Shown: positions 1-8,290 of the stretch, one piece after another
Layout: the number at the start of each line of letters is the position of its first letter
Position numbering within the stretch: position 1 is the stretch's first letter
DNA from: a bacterium
Lineage (GTDB): Bacteria > Babelota > Babeliae > Babelales > Vermiphilaceae
Length of the DNA: 64,000 bases
Reading direction: 5' to 3'
NCBI GenBank assembly: GCA_016699125.1
Contig: CP064961.1
Coordinates: 806,001 to 870,000 of the forward strand
Translations under genes and position numbers: made by a program
Notes under the pieces: generated by a model
Seen by the model: only the letters and a program-made list of their open reading frames with translations
Told to the model about the DNA's origin: nothing
Database searches by the model: none

Positions 1-532
1 GATTAAAAAATTGTTTTTAATAAGTTCCATTTTTATTCTTAATACACAAGCAACCGTTCAGGAAATTACCAAAACAGCTGTCATTAATAAGCAAAGGGCA
101 TATAAGGAGTATCTGGATTCTTTATCGTCGCAGGTCAGTTATCCGTTTTGGGTTATTAAAAAAGGTATGCAGTGGAGTTCAGATGGTTATTCTGCAACAG
201 AAATTGATGCAGTGCCTGCAGCATTTCCGTTTTTATGTGAAAAAAAATATGTTGGATTAATGCATAGTATAAAATCGGATGAATTTGTTTTGAAAGTGAA
301 TGAGATGCTTGCTAAATTTTATAACTCAGTAAGCCAAACTTCTACAATAATTGAAAAAAGGCAAATTTTACATTGCATTTTTCATGAACATAATTGCAAA
401 AAATTAAAATTAAGTCATAATACAACCACAAAGCAACTTTCCGACCTGGTGCAGACTTGCCAGGTCAACATGAATCTGTTTTTTGAGGAGCAGATGGTAC
501 AGTTCTTTGTTAAATTCTTATTACATTTATAA
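1..532 (+). CDS. secreted protein of unknown function, start just outside the window
   Basis: I do not recognise this protein. The frame is open from base 2, and base 1 is a G. The preceding two bases are therefore probably AT, giving an ATG followed by I-K-K-L-F-L-I-S-S-I-F-I-L-N, which is a typical signal-peptide start. An internal TTG at 11 would cut into that signal and is less likely. The mature part is about 155 residues, Lys-rich, with no motif I know. It ends at TAA 530-532, 51 bases before the next gene on the same strand. Start position is inference because it lies outside the window. Confidence 0.6.
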   Translation, partial: IKKLFLISSIFILNTQATVQEITKTAVINKQRAYKEYLDSLSSQVSYPFWVIKKGMQWSSDGYSATEIDAVPAAFPFLCEKKYVGLMHSIKSDEFVLKVNEMLAKFYNSVSQTSTIIEKRQILHCIFHEHNCKKLKLSHNTTTKQLSDLVQTCQVNMNLFFEEQMVQFFVKFLLHL

Positions 533-583
533 TACAACATAGTTTAACCAAAAAGCTTTTTTAAAGGATTAAAGAGGATCAAC

Positions 584-1231
584 ATGAAATATAAATTTCA
601 TATAACAATGTTGCTGAGCTGTGTACTTGCCGCTCTTTTTAATTATATACCATTTTCTGTTATTGTTGGATCTGTCTTTTCATTTTTTTCCTTTTCAAAT
701 GGTGTTTTACCATTGCTAGGTTTTTTTGGGGGCTCGTTAGGTGCATTTATCGGAGTTTCTTTAAAGTTTATGCTCTATCCGAGCCACGCCTTGTCCACTA
801 TTTTGGTGCATAAAGTGCCCGGTTTTTGTGCATCTTTATACTGGTCATTGAACCGATTTATTACAGGATTAATTATTCCCATAATTATGATACTTCTGTT
901 TTTGGTACACCCTGTAGGTAGGTACGCGTTTTTATATCCTATGCTCTGGATGATACCAATAGTACTTTATCTAATTCGTTCAAATTCATTTTTTTGCCAA
1001 GCACTTTCTGCAACTTTTTTAGCACATGCAGTTGGTTCAGTTGCCTGGTTATACCTTTTTTCTACACTTGAACCGATGATGTGGCACGCGTTAATTCCAG
1101 TCGCATTAACTGAGCGCCTCTCTTTTGCTTTGCTGATGACCTTTATCAGAAGTGTTGTGGTATTTGTTGTGTGTCGCTTGCGAAATTGGCGGATGGTACG
1201 ATCTTTCACGATGAGTACACACTCATTCTAA
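584..1231 (+). CDS. multi-pass membrane protein, unknown
   Basis: A 215-residue, very hydrophobic protein with about six membrane segments, at roughly residues 7-26, 28-60, 90-110, 118-133, 140-160 and 180-200. The motif H-K-V-P-G-F-C-A near residue 75 and the small-residue-rich segment G-F-F-G-G-S-L-G-A are reminiscent of ECF-type substrate-binding S components, but this is only an impression. An AGAGGA site precedes the ATG. The stop overlaps the ribosome binding site of uppS, so the two are probably cotranscribed. An antisense frame inside it is ignored. Confidence 0.65.
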   Translation: MKYKFHITMLLSCVLAALFNYIPFSVIVGSVFSFFSFSNGVLPLLGFFGGSLGAFIGVSLKFMLYPSHALSTILVHKVPGFCASLYWSLNRFITGLIIPIIMILLFLVHPVGRYAFLYPMLWMIPIVLYLIRSNSFFCQALSATFLAHAVGSVAWLYLFSTLEPMMWHALIPVALTERLSFALLMTFIRSVVVFVVCRLRNWRMVRSFTMSTHSF

Positions 1232-1239
1232 GGATTTAG

Positions 1240-1929
1240 ATGATGAAGCATCTTGCCTGTATTATGGATGGAAATAGACGATGGGCAATCGAAAACAAGG
1301 TTCCGCTGGCTTATGCGTATCAACAGGGCATTGAGCGAATCTGTACAGTGATTGATTTTGCATTAGCGGAAGAGATCGAATATGTATCTTTATTTGGCTT
1401 CTCTGTTCAAAATATGGGGCGAACGTTTGTTGAAAAACAGCTTTTATATTCAGTAATTTTGGGATTATCTGACAGAATTATTAGTTTTATAAAAGAGCGT
1501 AAGGTCCGTGTCCGCTGCATGGGAAGACGGGACTATTTTCCCGAGGAAGTACGTAATTTTTGTGATCGGTTAGAAATGACTACCTCACAAGAAGTTGGTT
1601 TAAATGTAATACTGTTGTTAGGCTATGGAGGCCAGGAGGACATTGTCGCTACAACAAAGTTGATAGCAGAGCAGGTCGCTTTGCAAAAAATTGTACCAGA
1701 GCAGGTTACAGATTCTTTTTTTAAATCGCACCTTTTAACCTCTTTTTTGCCTGATCCTGAATTAATTATTCGCACAGGAAAAGTGAAGCGCTTAAGCAAT
1801 TTTTTTTTATATCAAGCTGCATATACTGAGTTGGCATTTATGGACTGTTTGTGGCCAGATATCACGACTGAACAGTTAAAAGTGGTTTTTAATGATTTTT
1901 CTTTAGTGAAAAGGAATTTTGGATTGTGA
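1240..1929 (+). CDS. uppS: undecaprenyl diphosphate synthase (isoprenyl transferase)
   Basis: Makes the C55 lipid carrier for peptidoglycan and other envelope polymers by cis-condensing isopentenyl diphosphate onto farnesyl diphosphate in the cytosol. The family signature is at the N terminus: H-L-A-C-I-M-D-G-N-R-R-W-A with the catalytic Asp at residue 10. The C-terminal R-T-G...R-L-S-N-F...Q-A-A-Y-T-E-L-A-F...L-W-P-D block that binds diphosphate is also present. At 229 residues it is slightly short but complete. Two adjacent ATGs (1240, 1243) follow AAGGA; the second has the better spacing. Its TGA overlaps the GTG start of gpsA by 4 bases, so the two are translationally coupled. Confidence 0.93.
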   Translation: MMKHLACIMDGNRRWAIENKVPLAYAYQQGIERICTVIDFALAEEIEYVSLFGFSVQNMGRTFVEKQLLYSVILGLSDRIISFIKERKVRVRCMGRRDYFPEEVRNFCDRLEMTTSQEVGLNVILLLGYGGQEDIVATTKLIAEQVALQKIVPEQVTDSFFKSHLLTSFLPDPELIIRTGKVKRLSNFFLYQAAYTELAFMDCLWPDITTEQLKVVFNDFSLVKRNFGL

Positions 1930-2936
1930 GCACCGGGCTTAACTCTCATGCAATAGGAATCATTGGTGCAGGGGCATGGGGAACTGCTTTGGCCTATGTA
2001 TTAAACAAAAATGGACATGTCGTTTATTTATGGTCATATGAAGCAGAAGTAGCAGAAACTATGAATCAGAAAAGGGTCAATGAAAAATATCTGCCCGAGG
2101 TCTTGCTTGCCGATCAGATAGTGATTACGACTAATCTTGATTATGTCTTAGAGACGGTCTCTGTTGTAGTGTATGCGTCACCATCCCGTTTTATTGTACA
2201 ACTTTTAAAAGATAAGTCAGTTAGCTTAATAAGGTCTAAAATTTGGGTTTTGGCAAGTAAAGGTATCGATGAAGTACATGGTTGGCATGTGTTAGATCTG
2301 TTACAGTCGATTGTGCCAATACCGTTAGAAAATATTTCCGTATTATCTGGACCAACGTTTGCGACTGAATTATGTAGAGACCTGGAAACATTTGCAGTTA
2401 TTGCAGCGGCAAAAAAAGAGTTGGCATTGTTTGTCAAAAGACTTTTTCAAAATAAATTCTTTAAATTTACCATCTCTTCAGACGTGGAAGGCATTTTATG
2501 GTGTGGTGCACTTAAAAACGTTGCAGCTCTGCTTTTAGGGATGATCGATGGTATTGGATATGGAAAGAACGTACAAGCTTTTCTGTTTGTTAAAATCGTT
2601 GACGAAATAGTAGAATGGCTTGTTCTTGTTGGAGGCAAGAAAGAAACTGCGTATGATATTGTTGGAATAGGTGATTTTTATTTGACCGCCTGTTCTGATA
2701 TGTCAAAAAATAGAATGTATGGATTCTACGTGGGCCAGAAGCAGCAGGATGATTTTATAAGATCAAAAATACCTATTGTTCCAGAAGGAGTTGGAAGTGC
2801 CTGCGGTTTATACGAATGCATTCAGAAAAATAGTTTAAGCGCAGCGTTTCCACTGCTTGCTAGTGTACATATTATTTTAAAAAAAAGATGTACGGCGCAA
2901 GCATATTTAGAACAGTTTTTAGGCAAGATAGAATAA
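1926..2936 (+). CDS. gpsA: glycerol-3-phosphate dehydrogenase [NAD(P)+]
   Basis: Reduces dihydroxyacetone phosphate to sn-glycerol-3-phosphate for phospholipid synthesis. The N-terminal Rossmann motif is G-A-G-A-W-G-T-A at residues 15-22. The substrate/cofactor motif L-S-G-P-T-F-A lies near residue 140, the catalytic Lys sits in G-A-L-K-N-V, and the G-x-G-D-F-Y-L-T...S-x-N-R-x-Y-G helix follows. 336 residues is the normal length. GTG start overlapping the uppS stop (GTGA). The usual G-L-G-D-L is G-I-G-D-F here, otherwise the motifs are intact. It is the last gene of a probable 584-2936 transcription unit. Confidence 0.94.
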   Translation: MSTGLNSHAIGIIGAGAWGTALAYVLNKNGHVVYLWSYEAEVAETMNQKRVNEKYLPEVLLADQIVITTNLDYVLETVSVVVYASPSRFIVQLLKDKSVSLIRSKIWVLASKGIDEVHGWHVLDLLQSIVPIPLENISVLSGPTFATELCRDLETFAVIAAAKKELALFVKRLFQNKFFKFTISSDVEGILWCGALKNVAALLLGMIDGIGYGKNVQAFLFVKIVDEIVEWLVLVGGKKETAYDIVGIGDFYLTACSDMSKNRMYGFYVGQKQQDDFIRSKIPIVPEGVGSACGLYECIQKNSLSAAFPLLASVHIILKKRCTAQAYLEQFLGKIE

Positions 2937-2957
2937 GCTATCCTGCCCAATTTTTTA
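2922..2957 (+). terminator. probable rho-independent terminator of uppS-gpsA
   Basis: An inverted repeat GGCAAGATAG / CTATCCTGCC with one mismatch straddles the gpsA stop and is followed by AATTTTTTAT. It lies between gpsA and a convergent minus-strand gene. Confidence 0.55.
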
Positions 2958-3013
2958 TAAATTCATAGTAGTTTTAGAATTTTTGTATTGTGATATCAAT
3001 AGGCGTTATTAAG

Positions 3014-3391
3014 TTATACTTGCTTTTGCACAAGTTCATTGTCTTTTTCTACTACTTCTTCAATAATATTGATTACTTCTGATACATCTTCAACTATATC
3101 AACCAATCCAAGAGATATTTTTATATGAGGCGTCTCAGCTTCTAATTTATTTTTTAACTGTACACATTCGTTATTTACAAAATCTGAAATAATTTGAAAC
3201 CCTCTTGCGCGTTCTTCTTCAGACGCCTCTTTTTGATCGATAAGCGCACCAAACTGTAAGCTTGAGCATTTGGTTACAAGCACCGTTCGTTGTACATTTT
3301 TTGTTTCATCAGTCTGCTGTGTAGTACTTTCTGCCACCGCTTGCGCTATTGCCAAGCTATAGAGACCTGTTAGCAAAATATATTTTTTCAT
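3014..3391 (-). CDS. small secreted protein, unknown
   Basis: 125 residues. A signal peptide is clear (M-K-K-Y-I-L-L-T-G-L-Y-S-L-A-I-A-Q-A-V-A, likely cleaved after A20). The mature region is acidic and ends in a run of I/V/E that could form an amphipathic helix. It contains two Cys (in T-K-C-S-S and N-E-C-V-Q). AAGGAGTAACA precedes the ATG. No family recognised. Confidence 0.65.
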   Translation of the reverse strand: MKKYILLTGLYSLAIAQAVAESTTQQTDETKNVQRTVLVTKCSSLQFGALIDQKEASEEERARGFQIISDFVNNECVQLKNKLEAETPHIKISLGLVDIVEDVSEVINIIEEVVEKDNELVQKQV

Positions 3392-3452
3392 TGTTACTCC
3401 TTTTTGAAGGTTACATAATATTCCTTAGCACAGTTTACCATGGGATAGGCAA

Positions 3453-4220
3453 TTAACAAGCTCTCAATAGTAAATTAAGATCCTGTTTGAGTTGATTAAT
3501 ATGACAAAATAGTATCGCATTAATCCCACAAAACTGTGCGGATAGCACGTTTTGTAACTGGTCATCAATAAAAATAATCTGTTTTCCACGTAGTTCATGC
3601 GCATGTTTTTGTAAATAGTTATAAAAAAACCCTTGATTTGGCTTTTTGTTGAACGTATGACTTTCTTTTGTATTGATAATGTGGATAGCCGTAAAGTATT
3701 GAAATACAGTATGATGTTGTGAGGCAAATTTTTCAAACACATCTTTTCCAATATTAGATCCGATATGTTGTACGTATCCTTTTCGATTTAAATGTTCAAT
3801 AAGATTCAGAACCGATTTATTGAGCTTGTATTCACAAGAGATCTTAATTGTTAAATTGATAAGCGCTTGATTTTTGCTTCTGCTTGCACAGTTTAAAAAT
3901 TCTTGATTTGTGATCTCCTCAGACAATAGTCCAAGCTTTTTACCGGTATACTTTAAAAGTAAGAGAGTTGTTGCCCAGTCTAATTTTCGTATGACAGAAA
4001 ATAGGTAGCCAGATGTTAAGATTTTTAAAAACCAGTTTATAATATTTTTCTTAAAAATTACCCCATGAATATCCCATAAAATTACTATTTCATGAGTATT
4101 GTGCGGAGGCACAAACGGTCGGTCTGTTGCCAAAAAAATGGTTTGCCTTTTGGTATGCGCAAGCAGTTTTTTAGCGAGCAATAGTATGATAAAAAATAAG
4201 AAAATAAAAATATATTTCAT
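3453..4220 (-). CDS. membrane-anchored HAD-superfamily hydrolase, variant motif I
   Basis: 255 residues with one N-terminal membrane helix (residues 3-19). HAD motif I appears as I-L-W-D-I-H-G-V near residue 50, so the second Asp of the usual DxDGT is His. Motif II Ser/Thr may be H-I-G-S-N-I near 152. Motif IV is F-I-D-D-Q-L-Q-N-V with A-x-x-C-G-I-N-A after it, the classic HAD C-terminal end. It is probably a phosphatase-like enzyme whose substrate I cannot name. Its ATG overlaps the stop of the upstream PASTA gene (ATGA), indicating an operon. Confidence 0.7.
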   Translation of the reverse strand: MKYIFIFLFFIILLLAKKLLAHTKRQTIFLATDRPFVPPHNTHEIVILWDIHGVIFKKNIINWFLKILTSGYLFSVIRKLDWATTLLLLKYTGKKLGLLSEEITNQEFLNCASRSKNQALINLTIKISCEYKLNKSVLNLIEHLNRKGYVQHIGSNIGKDVFEKFASQHHTVFQYFTAIHIINTKESHTFNKKPNQGFFYNYLQKHAHELRGKQIIFIDDQLQNVLSAQFCGINAILFCHINQLKQDLNLLLRAC

Positions 4221-4924
4221 GGGTTTCCTCTACTATTTTTTGAGTCACACTGTAAATAAATCATTTTTATATAAGTAAGATCTAAAATTGAATATGGTAA
4301 CGGTTCTTGATAAATTATAGTGTCATTGCCAGTATAATAAGTTGGCTCTAACTGATGTGGTAGGCCATGTAAGCAAAGCATATCTGTAATATCTTTAGCA
4401 CAATATCCGATAAACGAAGGTAAGACGGTCAATTCTTCTATATTCTGCCCAATATATACAAAAGGCTTTGTTTCAGACTTTACTTTTTCTGCTGAAGAAG
4501 GGAACTGTGCAATGACTGTGCCATTTTTATTGCGTTGCGGAACATAGTAAGAATCCAAATGACATCCGATTTTTTGCATGACAAGTTGTGCATCCTGTTC
4601 GGTGAGATTTAAGAGCAATGGCATACGATTACTACTGTTTTTTTCAACAATAGTTAAAAAAATAGTTTGCCCCGTTTTTATTTTTTGTCCGGCCATTGGT
4701 ACCTGTTTTACAATATACCCCTTTTTCAATGAAGGATCATAAATTGTTTCAAGTATTTTAAAACTTACTTTTAGATTTTTTGCTTCAATCATTGCTTCAG
4801 GTAGTGTCTTTCGAATAAATGATGGACATTCATATTCGCGGGATGTAAAAAAATATGAGCCTGCAAATATTCCAATCAACAGTCCAAAAAAGGGCGCAAA
4901 AACAATCAAGTTTGCATGATTCAC
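4217..4924 (-). CDS. membrane protein with PASTA domains
   Basis: 235 residues: one N-terminal membrane segment (about 5-26) and then three PASTA-like repeats (about 38-95, 97-160, 163-232). Each begins L-x-x-A...L and carries the characteristic V-x-x-Q-x-P-x-A-G pattern (V-K-Q-V-P-M-A-G-Q, I-A-Q-F-P-S-S-A, I-Y-Q-E-P-L-P). PASTA domains bind peptidoglycan or lipid II, usually in Ser/Thr kinases and PBPs. No kinase or transpeptidase domain is attached here, so it is a stand-alone PASTA protein. AAAGGA lies 8 nt before the ATG. It is the first gene of a two-gene unit with the HAD protein. Confidence 0.75.
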   Translation of the reverse strand: MNHANLIVFAPFFGLLIGIFAGSYFFTSREYECPSFIRKTLPEAMIEAKNLKVSFKILETIYDPSLKKGYIVKQVPMAGQKIKTGQTIFLTIVEKNSSNRMPLLLNLTEQDAQLVMQKIGCHLDSYYVPQRNKNGTVIAQFPSSAEKVKSETKPFVYIGQNIEELTVLPSFIGYCAKDITDMLCLHGLPHQLEPTYYTGNDTIIYQEPLPYSILDLTYIKMIYLQCDSKNSRGNP

Positions 4925-5068
4925 ATATTCCTTTAAATGTAACTTTTACAGTTTTTCTATGATTACAAAGTATGCCGTATAAGATATCACATGAAAGAAT
5001 AAAATAGAACCATTATACACGGTATGAAACAGTAAGGACCGTTTTTATGGTAAGGAGAGTAACTCACA

Positions 5069-5405
5069 TAAAGATCGCTTCATAAGCCGGATTCTGTCCC
5101 TTTTTCAAGGTGGCAATCATCTATCTTTGCGGCATACCCGTACATCGACAGGAATAAGCACCCTCCGCACTATTTTGCCTTGCACCACGTGGGGTTTACC
5201 CATTGGCTGAGTTACCTAAGCCAACTGTATGTTCTTACCATACTTTTTCACCCTTACCGTTTTTACAGGCGGTTATTTTCTGTGGCACTTTCCATCACTT
5301 TAAAGTGTCCATCTTCTTCAGATGGCACGTATCTTATTTAGTGTCCGGACTTTCCTCATACAGTAAAAAATCAACAGTATGCGATTGCCTTAGCGATCTT
5401 TATAT
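5069..5405 (-). ncRNA. rnpB: RNase P RNA
   Basis: Catalytic RNA of RNase P, which cleaves pre-tRNA leaders. On the minus strand the 5' part contains the conserved GAGGAAAGTCCGGACAC (P4 5' strand and J3/4). The 3' part contains ACAGAATCCGGCTTATG. The two ends form helix P1: TAAAGATCGCT near 5392-5402 pairs with AGCGATCTTTA near 5069-5079. This fixes both boundaries to within a few bases and gives about 337 nt, normal for a bacterial type A molecule. The 5' strand of P1 overlaps the last codons of the preceding minus-strand gene. Confidence 0.93.
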
Positions 5406-5839
5406 GAGCTTATTTTTAAAGCAAATCCAAAAAAAACTAATGCTATCATGTTAACATAAATGGACGGTAAAAGATAGATCGAAGGAGTCAGCAAACCAGT
5501 AAATCTTTGAATTATTCCTATTTGAATAATTATTACTGTTGTGCTGGTTAAGAAAAAAAGGGTCCTATTAAAGTAAAGTGATTCTTTGCCATATTCTGAC
5601 AGACTATATAAAAGAAAAAGAGGAATGAACGATGAGATTTTTATAGCATACATAAACTCTTGTTGAATGGTAAAAAGCAGCACACAAAAAGTGACTGTAA
5701 AATCTGAGTGTTTTTGTGTGATAAGGTAGATTAACATAAAGATGGTTGCATAAGTTATCTGATATGTAGTACAAACATAAAAAAAGAGATCTATATAAAA
5801 GAGGCTCAGTATTAAAAAAAATAGATAAAGCGTACGCAT
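5390..5839 (-). CDS. small multi-pass membrane protein (MreD-like size and topology)
   Basis: 149 residues with about five membrane helices and almost no soluble loops. The size and pattern resemble MreD, a rod-shape protein, but no signature residue allows a firm call and no mreB/mreC is adjacent. The TAA stop at 5390-5392 falls inside helix P1 of RNase P RNA, so the last five codons are also the 5' end of rnpB. The two may be cotranscribed and separated by processing, or rnpB may have its own promoter inside this gene. Confidence 0.55.
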   Translation of the reverse strand: MRTLYLFFLILSLFYIDLFFYVCTTYQITYATIFMLIYLITQKHSDFTVTFCVLLFTIQQEFMYAIKISSFIPLFLLYSLSEYGKESLYFNRTLFFLTSTTVIIIQIGIIQRFTGLLTPSIYLLPSIYVNMIALVFFGFALKISSYKDR

Positions 5840-5924
5840 AAGCTCTTGAATAGTTGTTGTTTATATGGATATATAAGTTAAGCATATCAGAAATATCAGC
5901 AAATGCTTCAAAAAAGGATTGTAT

Positions 5925-6311
5925 ATGTTACTTTCTTCAATTTTTGCCCTACATTTTTTTGCACTTTTATTTATTTTGCACCCAGAAGAAAAAGATTTAC
6001 AAAGTTTTTTGGAAAAGAAATATAAACTTGTACTTATGCCGTTATTTTTACATACTGAGAAAACATTTACTACGCATAGACCCCACAATGCCATTGATGA
6101 TATCGATTCACTTGTTGGCAACTATCCTCCATCTCAACACGTCATTGGCGGAATGGGTGGTGGCGGTTTTGGTGGAATATTTCCACAATCACCTGATCAG
6201 TTAGCATCACTTGCACCTATTGTTATGGTTATGTACTGCTTTAATCAAGCACCCCAGCTGACTATGATGATGTTGACCGGATTAATGATGTATGTACTTG
6301 GCTCGACATGA
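5925..6311 (+). CDS. small secreted Gly/Met-rich protein, unknown
   Basis: The ATG at 5925 follows AAGGA by 8 nt. An in-frame TTG at 5919 is a worse choice because it overlaps the spacing. 128 residues: signal-like N terminus (L-L-S-S-I-F-A-L-H-F-F-A-L-L), charged middle, a glycine run (I-G-G-M-G-G-G-G-F-G-G), then a hydrophobic Met-rich C terminus able to span or bind a membrane. No family recognised. It is divergent from the MreD-like gene and convergent with trxA. Confidence 0.55.
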   Translation: MLLSSIFALHFFALLFILHPEEKDLQSFLEKKYKLVLMPLFLHTEKTFTTHRPHNAIDDIDSLVGNYPPSQHVIGGMGGGGFGGIFPQSPDQLASLAPIVMVMYCFNQAPQLTMMMLTGLMMYVLGST

Positions 6312-6318
6312 TCATGTA

Positions 6319-6642
6319 CTATTGAGCAAAGTACTTTTTTAGATGATCTTTGAAGGCAGTAATGCTTACTGAACCTAACTCTTTTGCAACCAGCTTTCCT
6401 TTATTGAAAAACAAAAAAGTAGGAATTGAAGTAATGCCAAGTTCAGTTGAAAGAGCTCTGTCTTCTTCAACGTCAAGGACGACAAATTTATAAACACCGT
6501 CATATTCTTTTTCTAACGAATCAAAAATAGGTTTCATATATTGGCATGGTCCACACCAGACAGCAAAAACATCCATGACAACAGGTATTTTTGAATCTAA
6601 GACTTCTTGTTGATAGTTTGCTTTAGTAATACTAATTGCCAT
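6319..6642 (-). CDS. trxA: thioredoxin
   Basis: Cytosolic dithiol reductant. The active site W-C-G-P-C has Cys at residues 30 and 33. The cis-Pro loop (I-T-S-I-P-T-F) and the F-x-x-G-K-x-V segment are also present; total 107 residues, the canonical length. I start at ATG 6642, which has AGAAAGG upstream. The longer frame from 6681 adds 13 residues with no counterpart in the family. Confidence 0.93.
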   Translation of the reverse strand: MAISITKANYQQEVLDSKIPVVMDVFAVWCGPCQYMKPIFDSLEKEYDGVYKFVVLDVEEDRALSTELGITSIPTFLFFNKGKLVAKELGSVSITAFKDHLKKYFAQ

Positions 6643-6716
6643 ATAAAACCTTTCTTTAAAATAAGTATGTAGAAGACTCATTCTATAGTTAGAATAGTTT
6701 TACAGCAATACTGAAT

Positions 6717-7310
6717 CTATTTTTTTTCTACAATTTCTTGTGTCTTTGACCCTGCAATAGTAAGTTTTTTAATTGATCCAATCTGGATATTTGAATTTAC
6801 AAGACCAGAGCTGCTTTTTTCATCCCACATAAGTTTTGTTGATTCAGTTAATAAGCAGTGATACTGCTTCAAGTTTTTATCTTTCATGGTTACGATCAGT
6901 TCTGTGTATTGTGTTGGATAGTTCTTATTTGTTTGTGAACCACTGTAAAGATAGATCAGGTTTGGGACGGCTTCAATAGATTCGACCTCTTCAAGATCAA
7001 TTTTAGTTTGTGCATACTGATTTGGATCATCTTTTAAAGTAATCGATTCTTTGTTCGTTTGTGTATTCAAAACTTTCTCAGGCAACAGTTCTGGTTTGAA
7101 ATACATCTGTATCTGTTTGTATCTGCCATCGATGGTGATGTTTTCTGCCTGTTGCCATCTATTTCCTTGATGTGTGCTAATACTGCCATAAAAATTTATT
7201 TTTGGAACCGTAGTGTTGCCCACATTTCCTTCTGGTGTTGCCCAGCCATAGGCAAAACTTGTCTGTAGTAATGAACCTAAAATGGCTATTTTTATAACTA
7301 TTTTTTTCAT
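6717..7310 (-). CDS. secreted protein, unknown
   Basis: 197 residues with a clear signal peptide (M-K-K-I-V-I-K-I-A-I-L-G-S-L-L-Q-T-S-F-A). The mature protein is rich in alternating polar/hydrophobic stretches with many Thr, Asn and Lys, suggesting beta structure, perhaps one beta-sandwich. AGGAATAAAGCGCT precedes the ATG. No family recognised. Only one Cys, so no disulfide is expected. Confidence 0.65.
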   Translation of the reverse strand: MKKIVIKIAILGSLLQTSFAYGWATPEGNVGNTTVPKINFYGSISTHQGNRWQQAENITIDGRYKQIQMYFKPELLPEKVLNTQTNKESITLKDDPNQYAQTKIDLEEVESIEAVPNLIYLYSGSQTNKNYPTQYTELIVTMKDKNLKQYHCLLTESTKLMWDEKSSSGLVNSNIQIGSIKKLTIAGSKTQEIVEKK

Positions 7311-7418
7311 AGCGCTTTATTCCTTTTTCAACATATATTCTTTAGTATGGAATACTGGTCGTAATAATTGCAACACTCAATGAGGTTTTTTTGATAAATC
7401 TTTTTTAATAAACACTAG

Positions 7419-7448
7419 TTGCATTTCCTGTCTTTTTTTGTGTATACT
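7419..7448 (+). promoter_or_regulatory. sigma-70-type promoter of the PLD-family gene
   Basis: TTGCAT (7419-7424), 18-base spacer, TATACT (7443-7448). The predicted transcript starts near 7455, downstream of the in-frame TTG at 7451. This argues against that TTG as the start codon. Confidence 0.5.
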
Positions 7449-7477
7449 ATTTGGCAAGTTTTTATATGGTGAAACAG

Positions 7478-8290
7478 ATGAAGCATTTTAAAGCTGCCGT
7501 GTATGCACAATGGCTTTTTTTAGTTACCGTTCTTGTTTGTCTGATTGGATATTTTTATGTTAATGATTTTCAGTCATTGCTTGCAGCTATTCCGCAAAAA
7601 AAAATATCTAAGCATGTAGTTATACATCCAGATGGAACAGTCAAAACTGTTATGCCATCTGAAAAAAAACGTTCATCTTCAAAAAAAGTAAAAACGGTTT
7701 CTGTTAAAGATGATTCATCTCAGTCGACTAGTTCGAATGAAACAAAAGTTGATCTGATTGAAAAACTGCGGGCAAAAAAAGGATATGTGACATTGTTTGC
7801 TCCTGATGATGATATTTATGCATTACTTTTAAAGTTGATTAATGATGAAAAAGAGAGTTTAAAAGTCGCCATTTTTACCTTCACCGATCCTGTAGTTGTT
7901 AAAGCTTTGCAAGAGGCAGCTACTCGTGGAGTTAAAGTTGAAATGATTGTCGATCGTGGCTGTATTTCTGATCGTTACAGCAAAGTTGATGAGGTGCACG
8001 CTGCGGGTGGCAAAGTATTTGTGTATAATCCTGCATATCACAATAAAGGAAAACAGGGAATCATGCATCATAAGTTTATTGTTTTTTCGAATAATTTTAC
8101 AGGCACAGGTCTGGTTTGGACCGGTTCGTATAACTTTACAAAAGCAGCACGGTACTATAATCAGGAAAATATTGTTGTGCTCAATCGAAAAGGCGCTGTC
8201 AGAAAGTATGCACGCAGATTTGAACATGTCAAAACATTGTGTGACCATTATCAGCCGTTAGTCAAAGTTGATGAAGCTTCGCGAAAATAG
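7478..8290 (+). CDS. membrane-anchored phospholipase D-family nuclease/lipase
   Basis: About 270 residues. One N-terminal membrane helix (about 8-27), then a Lys/Ser-rich linker (40-90), then a single PLD domain. It carries one HKD-type motif, H-H-K-F-I-V-F, at about residues 197-203, followed by G-S-Y-N-F-T. The Asp of H-x-K-x4-D is replaced by Ser/Asn. One-motif members act as dimers (Nuc-type endonucleases, mitochondrial cardiolipin hydrolase). The C-terminal S-x-N-F-T-x-A-A and E-N-I-V-V segments match that family. Start: ATG 7478 preceded by GGTG; ATG 7466 is an alternative; TTG 7451 is excluded by the promoter position. The next gene starts inside its last codons. Confidence 0.82.
   Translation: MKHFKAAVYAQWLFLVTVLVCLIGYFYVNDFQSLLAAIPQKKISKHVVIHPDGTVKTVMPSEKKRSSSKKVKTVSVKDDSSQSTSSNETKVDLIEKLRAKKGYVTLFAPDDDIYALLLKLINDEKESLKVAIFTFTDPVVVKALQEAATRGVKVEMIVDRGCISDRYSKVDEVHAAGGKVFVYNPAYHNKGKQGIMHHKFIVFSNNFTGTGLVWTGSYNFTKAARYYNQENIVVLNRKGAVRKYARRFEHVKTLCDHYQPLVKVDEASRK

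Noticed and set aside
584..1231. Firm assignment of the 215-residue membrane protein to ECF S components
   Set aside because: Only size, hydrophobicity and a Pro-Gly motif are suggestive; no diagnostic residues were found and no ECF ATPase genes are adjacent.
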